A stretch of 64,000 nt of DNA from Mobilitalea sibirica (GCF_015999265.1 NZ_JAEAGR010000015.1:54765-118764), one strand, 5' to 3'. Counted from the stretch's first letter, positions 1 through 8,047 are shown. The notes: a model not told the origin generated them from the sequence alone. Translations and numbers: made by a program.

Positions 1-1033
1 ACTTATCCAAAGTACCGTACTTACCGCAAGGTATATCACTTAAGTTTAGGCCGGATGCCAGCATTGCGGAAACTAACGCAATCGGGAAACCGGTTGCTTT
101 AGATGCAAGGGCAGATGAACGGGAGGTTCTGGGATTAATTTCAATTACTACAATTCTACCGGTATTCGGATCATGAGCAAACTGAACGTTAGTACCACCG
201 ATTACCTGAATAGCATCTACGATTTTATATGCCTGGCGTTGAAGTTCTTTCTGTACTTCTTCCGTTATGGTAAGCATTGGTGCGGAGCAGAAAGAATCTC
301 CTGTATGAACACCTAAGGGGTCAATATTTTCAATAAAACATACGGTAATCATTTTTCCCGTAGCATCTCTTACAACTTCCAGCTCCAACTCTTCCCATCC
401 TAAGATAGATTCCTCTACTAAAACCTGACCTACTAAGCTGGCCTGTAAGCCTCTGGCAACAATTGTTTTTAACTCCTCTACATTATATACCAGACCGCCA
501 CCGGCACCACCCATCGTATAAGCAGGACGGATTACGACCGGATAACCAAGCTCCTCAGCAATTGCTAATGCCTCATCCACGGTATACGCAACTTCGCTTC
601 TTGCCATCTCTATTCCAAGAGAATTCATTGCTTTTTTAAACTCAATACGGTCTTCACCTCGTTCAATGGCATCCACCTGAACTCCGATAACCTTAACATT
701 ATATTTCTTCAAAACGCCGGCTTTATCTAATTCTGAGCAAAGATTTAGACCTGACTGTCCGCCCAGATTCGGGAGCAGACCATCGGGTCTTTCCTTTTCG
801 ATAATTTGTGTCAACCTCTCCACATTCAGTGGCTCAATATAGGTCACATCAGCCGTCCCCGGATCTGTCATAATAGTTGCGGGATTCGAATTAACAAGTA
901 CGATTTCATAACCCAGCTTTTTCAATGCCTTACAAGCCTGTGTACCTGAATAATCAAATTCACATGCCTGCCCAATAATAATCGGACCTGAACCAATAAT
1001 CAGTACCTTGTGAATGTCATCTCTCTTTTTCAT
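1..1033 (-). CDS. carB: Carbamoyl-phosphate synthase large subunit, N-terminal part (runs off the window)
   Basis: The ATP-grasp synthetase makes carbamoyl phosphate from bicarbonate, ATP and glutamine-derived ammonia for pyrimidine and arginine synthesis. About 344 N-terminal residues are present; the rest lies left of the window. The start MKKRDDIHKVLIIGSGPIII is typical, followed by the GQACEFDYSGTQ segment, the glycine-rich MGGAGGG loop and the EINPRTSRSS motif of the first ATP-grasp unit. GGGAGGC lies 5 nt before the ATG. The glutaminase partner carA, normally directly upstream, is absent: rsmA lies upstream after a 609-bp gap. The 5' leader carries four 46-bp hairpin repeats whose sequence includes this gene's own ribosome site. 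Identity is certain. Confidence 0.97.
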   Translation of the reverse strand, partial: MKKRDDIHKVLIIGSGPIIIGQACEFDYSGTQACKALKKLGYEIVLVNSNPATIMTDPGTADVTYIEPLNVERLTQIIEKERPDGLLPNLGGQSGLNLCSELDKAGVLKKYNVKVIGVQVDAIERGEDRIEFKKAMNSLGIEMARSEVAYTVDEALAIAEELGYPVVIRPAYTMGGAGGGLVYNVEELKTIVARGLQASLVGQVLVEESILGWEELELEVVRDATGKMITVCFIENIDPLGVHTGDSFCSAPMLTITEEVQKELQRQAYKIVDAIQVIGGTNVQFAHDPNTGRIVVIEINPRTSRSSALASKATGFPIALVSAMLASGLNLSDIPCGKYGTLDK

Positions 1034-1038
1034 TATAA

Positions 1039-1232
1039 GCCTCCCTTAGAATATATGATTTTTTAGTGTCTTGGTGGGAGGCTTTGCCTCCCTTGAAATA
1101 TATGATTTTTAGTGTCTTGGTGGGAGGCTTTGCCTCCCTTAGATAATATAATTTTTAGTGTCTTGGTGGGAGGCTTTGCCTCCCTTAGATAATATAATTT
1201 TTAGTGTCTTGATGGGAGGCTTTGCCTCCCTT
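1039..1232 (-). repeat. 46-bp tandem repeat, four hairpin copies plus a partial copy, in the carB leader
   Basis: AGTGTCTTG begins at 1065, 1111, 1157 and 1203, an exact 46-bp period. Each unit holds the inverted repeat GGGAGGC-TTT-GCCTCCC and an AT-rich linker. A partial copy at 1039-1064 supplies the GCCTCCC that is carB's Shine-Dalgarno sequence on the minus strand. The array therefore looks like amplification of the ribosome-site region. Each copy could form a hairpin exposing or hiding an SD-like sequence. Confidence 0.9.
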
Positions 1233-1250
1233 GGTTACTATACCTATTCT

Positions 1251-1294
1251 TTACACATAGGAGGCACCTTAAACCCCCTTGTTTAAGTGTGTAA
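1251..1294. repeat. Imperfect inverted repeat upstream of the carB repeats
   Basis: TTACACA (1251-1257) pairs with TGTGTAA (1288-1294) and CTTAAAC (1268-1274) with GTTTAAG (1281-1287), leaving a 10-nt bulge on one side. It may be part of the carB leader RNA or an operator. The rest of 1295-1598 is very AT-rich and shows no gene; no promoter could be assigned with confidence. Confidence 0.5.
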
Positions 1295-1598
1295 AATGTT
1301 CCATGATCTAATAAAAACTGATTTATGATATAATTTTTATAAAAATGGGCAAAAAAAATTTGTGAATTTTTTCTTCTTTCTCCCTTTGGTCTTTCTCACC
1401 CGTTTTCATTTCTATATATGATAATCGAAAGTTTATAAATATGCAACCATTATTTTAAAAAATTTTCAAAACATTAATTTTGTGATAAGGTTTAATCTAG
1501 TTTATATAATATATAATAAACCATTATTAATAATTATGCAAGATTTATTTTTATTTATTAATATCTTTTTCAATATCTCATGTTTTTCCCTGTAAAAC

Positions 1599-1629
1599 AA
1601 GCCATTCCGCCTATGAGGCAGCATGGCTT
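1599..1629 (-). terminator. Terminator hairpin after rsmA
   Basis: AAGCCAT and ATGGCTT pair, with GCCT/AGGC inside. On the minus strand the stem is followed by TTGTTTTAC. It lies 14 bp beyond the rsmA stop codon. Confidence 0.7.
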
Positions 1630-1642
1630 CAATGCATAAATA

Positions 1643-2509
1643 TCAGTTTAATTCACTCAGCCGGTTAGCTAAGGAGGCAAATTGATTAAGGGATAATGCT
1701 TCTCCCCTTATTTTTTCTGAAAGGCCAAGACTATGAAGCGCTTCCATAATAACTTCTTTGTTAAATGACAAGTCAGGTGAATTATTAAGCCCATTCACCA
1801 AAGTTTTCCGTCTTTGATTAAAGGAAGCACGAATTAAGCGAAACATTAATACTTCATCTTTAACGATAATAGGAGGATCCTGATGCAACAACAGTCTGAT
1901 TACCGCTGATCCCACATTCGGCCTAGGCATAAAACAATTCGGAGGAACATTGGCGGCAATATAGGGCTTAGCGTAATATTGTACTGCCAAGGACAAGGCT
2001 CCATAGTCCTTAGAGCCCGGAGATGCCTGCATTCTGTCTGCTACTTCCTTTTGAACCATAACCGTTACGTTAATTAAAGGTATCTGGCGTTCAAAAAGAT
2101 CCATAATGATTGGTGTTGTAATATAATACGGTAGATTAGCTACTACCTTAATAGGATTACCGTTGTTTCTTTCTTTAATAAGCGTTTTTAAGTCTATTTT
2201 TAAGATATCTTCATTTAATACCGTTACATTTTGGTATTCTGATAACGTCTCAGACAAAATCGGTATTAAAGCCTTGTCGATTTCAACAGCGATTACCTCC
2301 CTGGCATTTTCACATAGATATTGGGTTAATGTACCTATCCCCGGTCCTATCTCTAATACAAAGTCATCCTTGGTTATTTCCGCCGCCTTAACAATTTTAT
2401 CTAATACATGGGTATCGATTAAAAAATTTTGACCGAATTTTTTTTGAAAAACGAATTTGTATTTATTTAAAATCTCTATCGTATTCTTTGGATTTCCCAG
2501 CTTCGCCAT
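1643..2509 (-). CDS. rsmA: 16S rRNA (adenine1518/1519-N6)-dimethyltransferase
   Basis: RsmA (KsgA) dimethylates two adjacent adenines in helix 45 of 16S rRNA late in small-subunit assembly. The 288-aa protein has the family's normal length. Near the N-terminus it shows KFGQNFLID, then the SAM-binding EIGPGIGTLT (about residues 54-63) and the catalytic motif NLPYYITTPI (about residues 125-134), with the C-terminal NQRRKTLVNGL helix. The start has GAGAGGTAAGAG before the ATG. It lies 14 bp after tatD, the same pair order as yabD-ksgA in Bacillus, so co-transcription is likely. Confidence 0.97.
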   Translation of the reverse strand: MAKLGNPKNTIEILNKYKFVFQKKFGQNFLIDTHVLDKIVKAAEITKDDFVLEIGPGIGTLTQYLCENAREVIAVEIDKALIPILSETLSEYQNVTVLNEDILKIDLKTLIKERNNGNPIKVVANLPYYITTPIIMDLFERQIPLINVTVMVQKEVADRMQASPGSKDYGALSLAVQYYAKPYIAANVPPNCFMPRPNVGSAVIRLLLHQDPPIIVKDEVLMFRLIRASFNQRRKTLVNGLNNSPDLSFNKEVIMEALHSLGLSEKIRGEALSLNQFASLANRLSELN

Positions 2510-2523
2510 CTCTTACCTCTCTG

Positions 2524-3288
2524 CTATAATCTATAAAATCTTTTTGCATTATCAGACGTAACTTTTACAACTGTCTCATAATCCATGTTCTTAATTCGGG
2601 CAATTTCTTTTGCTATATAAGTAAGATACAAGGAGTTATTTCTTTTTCCTCGATGAGGTACCGGAGCCAGATATGGACAGTCGGTTTCAAGAACCAGTTG
2701 TTCGAGAGGGGCATATTCCACTACCTCTTTTAACTTTCTCCCATTGGTAAAGGTGATTACTCCTCCTATTCCCAGATAAAATCCCATATTAAGATATTGC
2801 TTCGCCTGCTCTACTCCGTAACCAAAGCAATGGATGATGGCCCCCATAGCCTCTGCTTTCGCTTCCTTCATCATTCCAAAGGTATCATTCGCAGCATCTC
2901 GGCTATGAATTACTAAAGGTAGCTCCAGTTCCTTAGCCATCTCCATCTGACGAACAAACCAGTTTTTTTGTGTTTTTCTGTCCGGAGTATCCCAATAATA
3001 ATCCAAACCAATTTCACCGATTGCTAAGTTTTTAGGATGCTTTGCTTTCTCCCTTAACCAGTGAAATCGCTCCTCATCTAAATCCATGGAGGAACCTGGG
3101 TGTATTCCTATTGCACCGTAGATATAAGAATACTTATCCATAAGCTGGGTAATCTTATCCACCGTTTCAATACCGGAGCTTACATTAACCACATATTCAA
3201 TTCCTTCTTTGGGTAATCGATCCAATAACTCCTCTCGATCTATATCAAATGCTTCGTCTTCGTAATGTGCATGTGTTTCAAATATCAT
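2524..3288 (-). CDS. tatD: TatD-family metal-dependent hydrolase (YabD/YcfH type)
   Basis: A 254-aa TIM-barrel hydrolase of the TatD DNase family. Metal ligands are visible: the HAH pair at residues 5-7, the GEIGLDYY glutamate, the VIHSRDA and IIHCFGY histidines and the LETDCPYLAP aspartate. Members are reported as 3'-5' exonucleases or deoxyribonucleases; the cellular substrate is not certain. GAGGTTGGATAA precedes the ATG. Adjacency to rsmA is widely conserved in Firmicutes. Length and motifs are intact. Confidence 0.93.
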   Translation of the reverse strand: MIFETHAHYEDEAFDIDREELLDRLPKEGIEYVVNVSSGIETVDKITQLMDKYSYIYGAIGIHPGSSMDLDEERFHWLREKAKHPKNLAIGEIGLDYYWDTPDRKTQKNWFVRQMEMAKELELPLVIHSRDAANDTFGMMKEAKAEAMGAIIHCFGYGVEQAKQYLNMGFYLGIGGVITFTNGRKLKEVVEYAPLEQLVLETDCPYLAPVPHRGKRNNSLYLTYIAKEIARIKNMDYETVVKVTSDNAKRFYRL

Positions 3289-3412
3289 TTATCCAACCTC
3301 ATTTTCTTATCAAATATAACGGCGTACTTATTTCACCGATAATATAATTACCCATTATACACCAGCAATCGTCTTATTACAACCCGATTACATAATCAAT
3401 TACCCCTATGAA

Positions 3413-3455
3413 TAAGAGCGACGTAAAATGGGATTAACCATTCTCGACGCTCTTA
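3413..3455. terminator. Hairpin downstream of the 51-aa gene
   Basis: TAAGAGCG (3413-3420) pairs with CGCTCTTA (3448-3455), and AATGG pairs with CCATT inside. It lies about 70 bp past the stop of the small minus-strand gene. No strong T run follows, so the terminator role is tentative. Confidence 0.45.
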
Positions 3456-3527
3456 GTGAGGGATTGTTATGATAGAACGAGACTTTTACCAAACCATTTA
3501 AGTTATTGCCTGCTGTTGTCCTTTTCT

Positions 3528-3683
3528 TTACTTAAATCTGTATTTATGATCCTGTCTTCCAACTCCTTCTTTTCTCACATTGTGGTCTTGATTTTGATTT
3601 TCCGGTTTTACAGAGTTGGTTATGCTATTGAACTTTTCATTGAATTTTTTCTGCCTGTTTTTTTCTCGTTTCTCCTGATTCAT
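3528..3683 (-). CDS. Small basic hypothetical protein, 51 aa
   Basis: An open frame of 51 codons beginning MNQEKREKNRQKKFNEKF and ending in a lysine/arginine-rich tail with DHNVRKEG. A good ribosome site, GAGGTGATAAG, precedes the ATG. The protein is highly charged, with no hydrophobic segment and no cysteine. It lies 76 bp downstream of amrS in the same direction, so it may be read from that operon. No function can be assigned; small lysine-rich proteins of this kind are common in spore-forming clostridia. It is called real from its ribosome site, codon pattern and complete frame. Confidence 0.65.
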   Translation of the reverse strand: MNQEKREKNRQKKFNEKFNSITNSVKPENQNQDHNVRKEGVGRQDHKYRFK

Positions 3684-3759
3684 TCTTATCACCTCAAAAA
3701 ATAGTATGCTGATCTCTGCTTGAATTTATGTAAATTCAAGAAAGAAAAACCGCCTATGA

Positions 3760-4587
3760 TCAACAATTTCCTTCATATACATGTTTTAAATGCTTTCTGG
3801 CTACTTTGGCCAGATGGTATATGGTTTTTATCGGTGTCGACTCCTTATCCTGCATCTTCCACCTCGGAAAAAAACGAGAGATATGAAGAGGTATTTCAGG
3901 ATGAAGGCCGGCTATCCATCGTGAAAGTGCTTCCATCTCCTCTTCACTGTCATTTTTATCCGGTATAACTAGAGTAGTAACTTCTACGTGACAGTTCTTC
4001 GCTGCCATTTCAATCGACCTCTTAACCGTTTCTAAATCCCCTCTAAGTTCCCGATAAAAAGCATCGGTAAAACCCTTCAAATCAATGTTAAGAGCATCAA
4101 TATGTGGAAGCAGCTTACGAAATGGCTCCTCATTGATATATCCATTAGTAACTACGATGTTTTTAAGGCCTTTTTGCTTTGCAAGGACAGAACAGTCATA
4201 TACGTATTCATAACCAATCAACGGCTCATTATAGGTATAAGCAATCCCAATATTATTCCTGCTTTGAAGTTCCAGCGCCTTATTAACCAGCTCCCCCGGA
4301 CTTACAATATCCCCGGGATATTCATCTCCTCCGGACATAGAGATGTCACAGTTTTGGCAAAACGGACAGTTTAAATTGCATCCATAGCTACCTACAGATA
4401 AAATCCTGCTGCCGGGATAAAAGTGGTATATAGGTTTCTTCTCTATTGGATCTAACGCAATTGCCGTTATCTTGCCATAATTTTCACTTACCACTTTTCC
4501 GTTTTTATTTATTCTGCCATGGCATATACCTATTTGTCCCTCGTTTAACTTGCAATGATGGGGACATATCTCACATTCTAATTTCAT
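3760..4587 (-). CDS. amrS: AmmeMemoRadiSam system radical SAM enzyme
   Basis: A 275-aa radical SAM protein. The cluster motif CNLNCPFC (CX3CX2C) is present, with an additional N-terminal cysteine/histidine set, CEICPHHC. The middle shows AYTYNEP and VVTNGYIN, typical of the PflA-like AmrS family. The enzyme is part of the three-domain AmmeMemoRadiSam module, proposed to modify an unknown substrate. Its ATG overlaps the stop codon of the AmrA/AmrB fusion by 4 nt, so translation is coupled. This gene appears to be the distal member of a two-gene operon. The biochemical reaction is not known. Confidence 0.92.
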   Translation of the reverse strand: MKLECEICPHHCKLNEGQIGICHGRINKNGKVVSENYGKITAIALDPIEKKPIYHFYPGSRILSVGSYGCNLNCPFCQNCDISMSGGDEYPGDIVSPGELVNKALELQSRNNIGIAYTYNEPLIGYEYVYDCSVLAKQKGLKNIVVTNGYINEEPFRKLLPHIDALNIDLKGFTDAFYRELRGDLETVKRSIEMAAKNCHVEVTTLVIPDKNDSEEEMEALSRWIAGLHPEIPLHISRFFPRWKMQDKESTPIKTIYHLAKVARKHLKHVYEGNC

Positions 4588-5969
4588 TTATGTCTCACCA
4601 CCTCAAAGCGCTCCAGTCTTACTTCTTCATTCTCATAAATACCGGCTTTTTTCTTAGCTATTGATACCTGTTGCTCTACCGTATCCACTCCCTCCAGATT
4701 AGGAAGAAGTAGTCCTCTCCTACGACCGGCCGATACAATCACCCCATAACGCTCTACATCCAGTTCCTCCATGGAGGAGATTGGTTCCGGCTCTGCCAGG
4801 ACATCAACGCTGTAAACCAGTTCCGATAACTCATGTTCACCGACCGGTGCAAATCGGGGATCCTCTACGGCAGCACTTACGGCATTTCGTAAAATCTCCT
4901 CCCCCACACTGTTCGTAACCGGAGCTATAGTTCCAATGCAGCCTCGTAAGCTCCCGTGCTTTTTCAATGAAACAAATACTCCTGCCCTCTTTTTCACCAT
5001 TTCCTCCGGCAAATCATCGGGAAGTTTTGCATATTTTCCTGTCTTTATATAAGTCTCCAAGGATAAACGGGCAAGTTTCACATACGTATCCTCGTATTTT
5101 TGCATTTCTCTGGCATAGGCCTTCTGTTTCTCTTCAAATATTTTATCAAAATTTCTCTCCTTATCTTCCCCTGTAAGTTCGAAGGAACATACACTGTAGC
5201 CAACTCCAAATGTCCCTTCATAAGACATAAACTTCGCTTTTACAGCTTTCGAATTTAAAGCTCCTGCCATAATGATAAAGGAACGTAAACCACATTCTGC
5301 TGCTGCTTCACAAAAGTCCGGTGTAAACTCCATAAATTTAAGAAAATCTCCCTGTTTCATAGCTTCTGTTACTTCACGGTCAAACTGTGCTCCCTCCGGT
5401 GCTATTCCATAAGGCCCGTCCTCCTTCAGTTTATGGGATAGATCTCCGCTGGCAACAAATACAATCTTTCTATCCAGTTTTTCCGCTGTTGCAGTTATAC
5501 ATCTTCCCAGGCGATAATGGTCCGTAACGGAAAGTCCGGATAAACCAATCCGAACCAACTTATAATCCTTCAGATACCTATTAATAAAATACAAGGGTAC
5601 CATGGTTCCATGATCCAGAGCTCGATCTTTTTCTCCCAAGGTACCGGCCTCTATGCCTTCTCTTTCTGCCGCCGCTTCCAATGCTTCTACAAAAAGCTCG
5701 TCATATGCAACCTGAAATTTAACATTACCTGCCCCAAATCTTTTCATATCCCCCTTAGCACCCTGTCCGGGAGAAATATGAAAATAGTCCGAATACATAA
5801 TCGAATGGGGCGTGGTTAGAATAATTGTATCCGGCTTAAGTTCCGCGATCTGTTTTGCCACCTTATGATAGCTTTCAATCGTCTTACTTACCATTTTTTC
5901 CTCACCCTTTCCCACCTCAGGTATAATTAAAGGCGGATGGGGTACGATAAATGCTCCTAATAAAGACAT
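4584..5969 (-). CDS. AmmeMemoRadiSam system fused protein B and A (MEMO domain plus AMMECR1 domain)
   Basis: A 461-aa two-domain protein. Residues 1 to about 270 are a MEMO/LigB-like dioxygenase-fold domain, with HPPLIIPEVG at the start and SGDLSHKL in the middle. Residues of about 285-461 are an AMMECR1 domain with the signature LRGCIGTI. In many bacteria and archaea the two are separate proteins; here they are one polypeptide. It is coupled to amrS by a 4-nt overlap. AGGTGATGTT precedes the ATG. The system co-occurs across anaerobes, but its substrate is not established. Confidence 0.93.
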   Translation of the reverse strand: MSLLGAFIVPHPPLIIPEVGKGEEKMVSKTIESYHKVAKQIAELKPDTIILTTPHSIMYSDYFHISPGQGAKGDMKRFGAGNVKFQVAYDELFVEALEAAAEREGIEAGTLGEKDRALDHGTMVPLYFINRYLKDYKLVRIGLSGLSVTDHYRLGRCITATAEKLDRKIVFVASGDLSHKLKEDGPYGIAPEGAQFDREVTEAMKQGDFLKFMEFTPDFCEAAAECGLRSFIIMAGALNSKAVKAKFMSYEGTFGVGYSVCSFELTGEDKERNFDKIFEEKQKAYAREMQKYEDTYVKLARLSLETYIKTGKYAKLPDDLPEEMVKKRAGVFVSLKKHGSLRGCIGTIAPVTNSVGEEILRNAVSAAVEDPRFAPVGEHELSELVYSVDVLAEPEPISSMEELDVERYGVIVSAGRRRGLLLPNLEGVDTVEQQVSIAKKKAGIYENEEVRLERFEVVRHK

Positions 5970-6163
5970 AACATCACCTACTTACTATTCATACTTATAT
6001 ACACATAACTATTTAGCTCTAGTCCTATATCTCGTATTTACAATACCCGTTTTTTCTATATAACCTCTGACCATATAGATTCTACCTCTTTTCTCCCAAT
6101 TATGCAATAAACCCAAATATCCTTTTATAAACCGGACTATTCGGGTTTTAAGCTTATTCTTTC

Positions 6164-6970
6164 TTATATTTTCTCAGCTACAGCCATGATTAATTGCTCC
6201 TCGTCCTTCCTGTTTTGAACCTCTTCCTCCATAATCTCAATGATCTTAATCAGATTTCGTATGGATATCTTCCGTTCTACTAAAGTTGCTATAACTTTTT
6301 GAAGTAAGGCTAGAGGTATTTTATCAGGTATGACACCTTTAATTACAGCGGGGTATTTATCTATCATATTGTCAACAAGAGTCTGTACCATCTGTCGGTT
6401 TAGTATCTTACTATAGTTTTCTATACATACCTTCTCCAATCGAGAACAAATAGACTCAAAGGTGAAATCTTCCTTAGCTACTATCTCCTCTGAATAAATC
6501 ACCTTGTCATAGGCTAATATTCGGTACTCTAAGAATCCTAACTCTTCATTATCCCGTATGCGAACTATGGGAACTAAAACCCCATATAACAAGGCCATTT
6601 TTTCTCTTAATACCCGAATTGTATTAAACTCGCTTTTACTCTCTTCCATAAAAATATCTACCAGTCCCTGACCCATTTCTATGACTAAAGGTTCTGCCAG
6701 TATTTTATCAAGAAGCTGTATCTTCTGTTTCACATCGTTACTTTCCGTTATCTTTTCTCCCTGCGTTTCTCTATGCAAAAGATAATCGATAGAGCAATTT
6801 AATATTTCTCCGATATAACATAGAAGTTCAATATCGGGGTAACCATTACCCCGTTCCCATTTTGAAACCGCCTGGGGCGTCACTCCTAATCTTGTTGCTA
6901 AATCTTCTTGCGTGTACCCTTTTTCTTTTCTTGCGATGGCAAGCCTTTCATCAAAACCAATCAACCCCAT
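6164..6970 (-). CDS. XRE-family helix-turn-helix regulator fused to a FlhA-like (FHIPEP) cytoplasmic domain
   Basis: A 268-aa protein. Residues about 4-65 are an XRE/Cro helix-turn-helix (GYTQEDLATRLGVTPQAVSK, then KWERGNGYPD). From about residue 93 the sequence follows the cytoplasmic domain of the flagellar export-gate protein FlhA: EPLVIEMGQGLVDIF, VLVPIVRIRDN, LEYRIL, then NRQMVQTLVDNMIDKYPAV, VIPDKIPLALLQKV and ISIRNLIKIIEIMEE. FlhA's membrane region, most of the D2 insert and the D4 domain are missing. The start at 6970 has AAAGGG nearby; an in-frame ATG at 7000 lacks a ribosome site. The gene stands alone, with no flagellar gene in the window. The FlhA relationship is inferred from motif order. 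Confidence 0.8.
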   Translation of the reverse strand: MGLIGFDERLAIARKEKGYTQEDLATRLGVTPQAVSKWERGNGYPDIELLCYIGEILNCSIDYLLHRETQGEKITESNDVKQKIQLLDKILAEPLVIEMGQGLVDIFMEESKSEFNTIRVLREKMALLYGVLVPIVRIRDNEELGFLEYRILAYDKVIYSEEIVAKEDFTFESICSRLEKVCIENYSKILNRQMVQTLVDNMIDKYPAVIKGVIPDKIPLALLQKVIATLVERKISIRNLIKIIEIMEEEVQNRKDEEQLIMAVAEKI

Positions 6971-6998
6971 ATCCCTCAGCCCTTTCGTATATAATACC

Positions 6999-7011
6999 AT
7001 GATATTATCAT
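6999..7011. promoter_or_regulatory. 13-bp palindrome upstream of the XRE-FlhA gene, possible operator
   Basis: ATGATATTATCAT is a perfect odd dyad. On the minus strand it is followed directly by GGTATTATATAC, which contains a -10-like TATTAT at 6991-6996. An XRE repressor binding here would control its own promoter. This is inference from position only. Confidence 0.4.
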
Positions 7012-7211
7012 ACTAGGCCTTTAAAGTAAAACAACGCTATGTTGAGGTCCCTCTAAACCAATATCATACTTACAGCCGTTTCTAGCATATCTATATCTGA
7101 ATAAATTATCTATTTATAAAATGATTTTCGAAACACTCTTCCTATATCCTTAAACCCACCTGATATGGCAAACCATAATCCATTTACTTAGTTTATTATA
7201 TTATTTTCCAT

Positions 7212-7458
7212 CTAGAATCACAGGTACCCTGGCAAGGGAGCTAGATTGATTGACTTTATTATTTTTTAGTAGTACTTACTGAGGCTTTGAACGATTATGT
7301 CTGGAAAATGTCCATGGAGGGACATTTTAGGTGTATGCGGCACGGATGCCGCTATACACCGACAGACAGTCCTAAGTTCAAAGCCGAGGTTTAGTACTAC
7401 TTAAAAATGATAATCGGAAAACCAATCTAGCCCCTTGCCAGGGTACCGTCCCTAGAAT
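7212..7458. mobile_element. 225-bp multi-arm palindromic element flanked by a 7-bp direct repeat (MITE-like or structured RNA)
   Basis: Outer arms GGTACCCTGGCAAGGG (from 7223) and CCCTTGCCAGGGTACC (to 7447) continue through GCTAGATTG for about 25 pairs with a one-base bulge. A second arm pairs AGTAGTACT with AGTACTACT, and GGCTTTGAAC (7283-7292) with GTTCAAAGCC (7376-7385). Two hairpins sit inside: AAAATGTCC/GGACATTTT (7305-7328) and GTGTATGCGGCA/TGCCGCTATACAC (7331-7359). CTAGAAT occurs at 7212-7218 and 7452-7458, each 4 bp outside the arms, like a target duplication. No reading frame is present. It fills most of the 473-bp gap between spmB and the XRE-FlhA gene. Confidence 0.7.
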
Positions 7459-7473
7459 TGACCACCTACCCTT

Positions 7474-8001
7474 TTAAAACACCAGCTTTGTAATAATTAC
7501 ACTTCCTACGACTCCCGCCAAGGTTGCAACCAAAGCACCGGCCAGAGTATATCGCATCTTCTTAACCCCTGCTGCCACAAAATAAACAGCCATGGTATAG
7601 AATATGGTTTCTGTACTACTTAAAATAACGGAAACTAGCCTCCCCAGATAGGAATCCGGACCATACTCCTTAAAGATATCTAATAAAAGACCGGTTGCAG
7701 CAGATGAGGAAAACATCTTAACCAAAACCAAAGGAACCAGTTCCGACGGAAAGTGTAGTATATCCGTTAAGGGTTTAATTAATTCCGATAGGATTACTAG
7801 GGCTCCTGACGCCCTTAAAACGCTCACAGCGATCATTAAACCGATCAAGGTAGGCATGATATCTAAAACAACCTTAAAACCTTCCTTTGCGCCTTTAACG
7901 AATTCTTCATAGAGATTTGTCTTGGAAAGCAGTCCTAATCCTATAATATAAAAAAACACAAAAGGAATCATATAATCCGACAAATATATTAAAAATCTCA
8001 C
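7474..8001 (-). CDS. spmB: Spore maturation protein B
   Basis: A 175-aa integral membrane protein of the nucleoside-recognition (Gate) family, required with SpmA for full dehydration of the spore core in Bacillus. About four hydrophobic stretches are visible, with the conserved DIMPTLIGLMIAVSVLRASG and SSTETIFYTMAVYF segments. The start is GTG, preceded by GGGGAGGATTAGC. It lies 46 bp downstream of spmA in the same direction, forming the usual two-gene unit. Length is normal for the family. Confidence 0.95.
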   Translation of the reverse strand: MRFLIYLSDYMIPFVFFYIIGLGLLSKTNLYEEFVKGAKEGFKVVLDIMPTLIGLMIAVSVLRASGALVILSELIKPLTDILHFPSELVPLVLVKMFSSSAATGLLLDIFKEYGPDSYLGRLVSVILSSTETIFYTMAVYFVAAGVKKMRYTLAGALVATLAGVVGSVIITKLVF

Positions 8002-8047
8002 GCTAATCCTCCCCTTTATAATACATTATGAATGCTTATCATAAATC

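Noticed and set aside
1039..1232. CRISPR array
   Set aside because: The whole 46-bp unit, linker included, is repeated with no unique spacers, and no cas gene is present.
3456..3704. Plus-strand 82-aa open frame
   Set aside because: It lies opposite the 51-aa minus-strand gene, has no ribosome site and encodes a Phe/Leu-rich shadow sequence.
7223..7447. Simple Rho-independent terminator of spmB
   Set aside because: The structure is far larger than a terminator, is branched, and is not followed by a T run.
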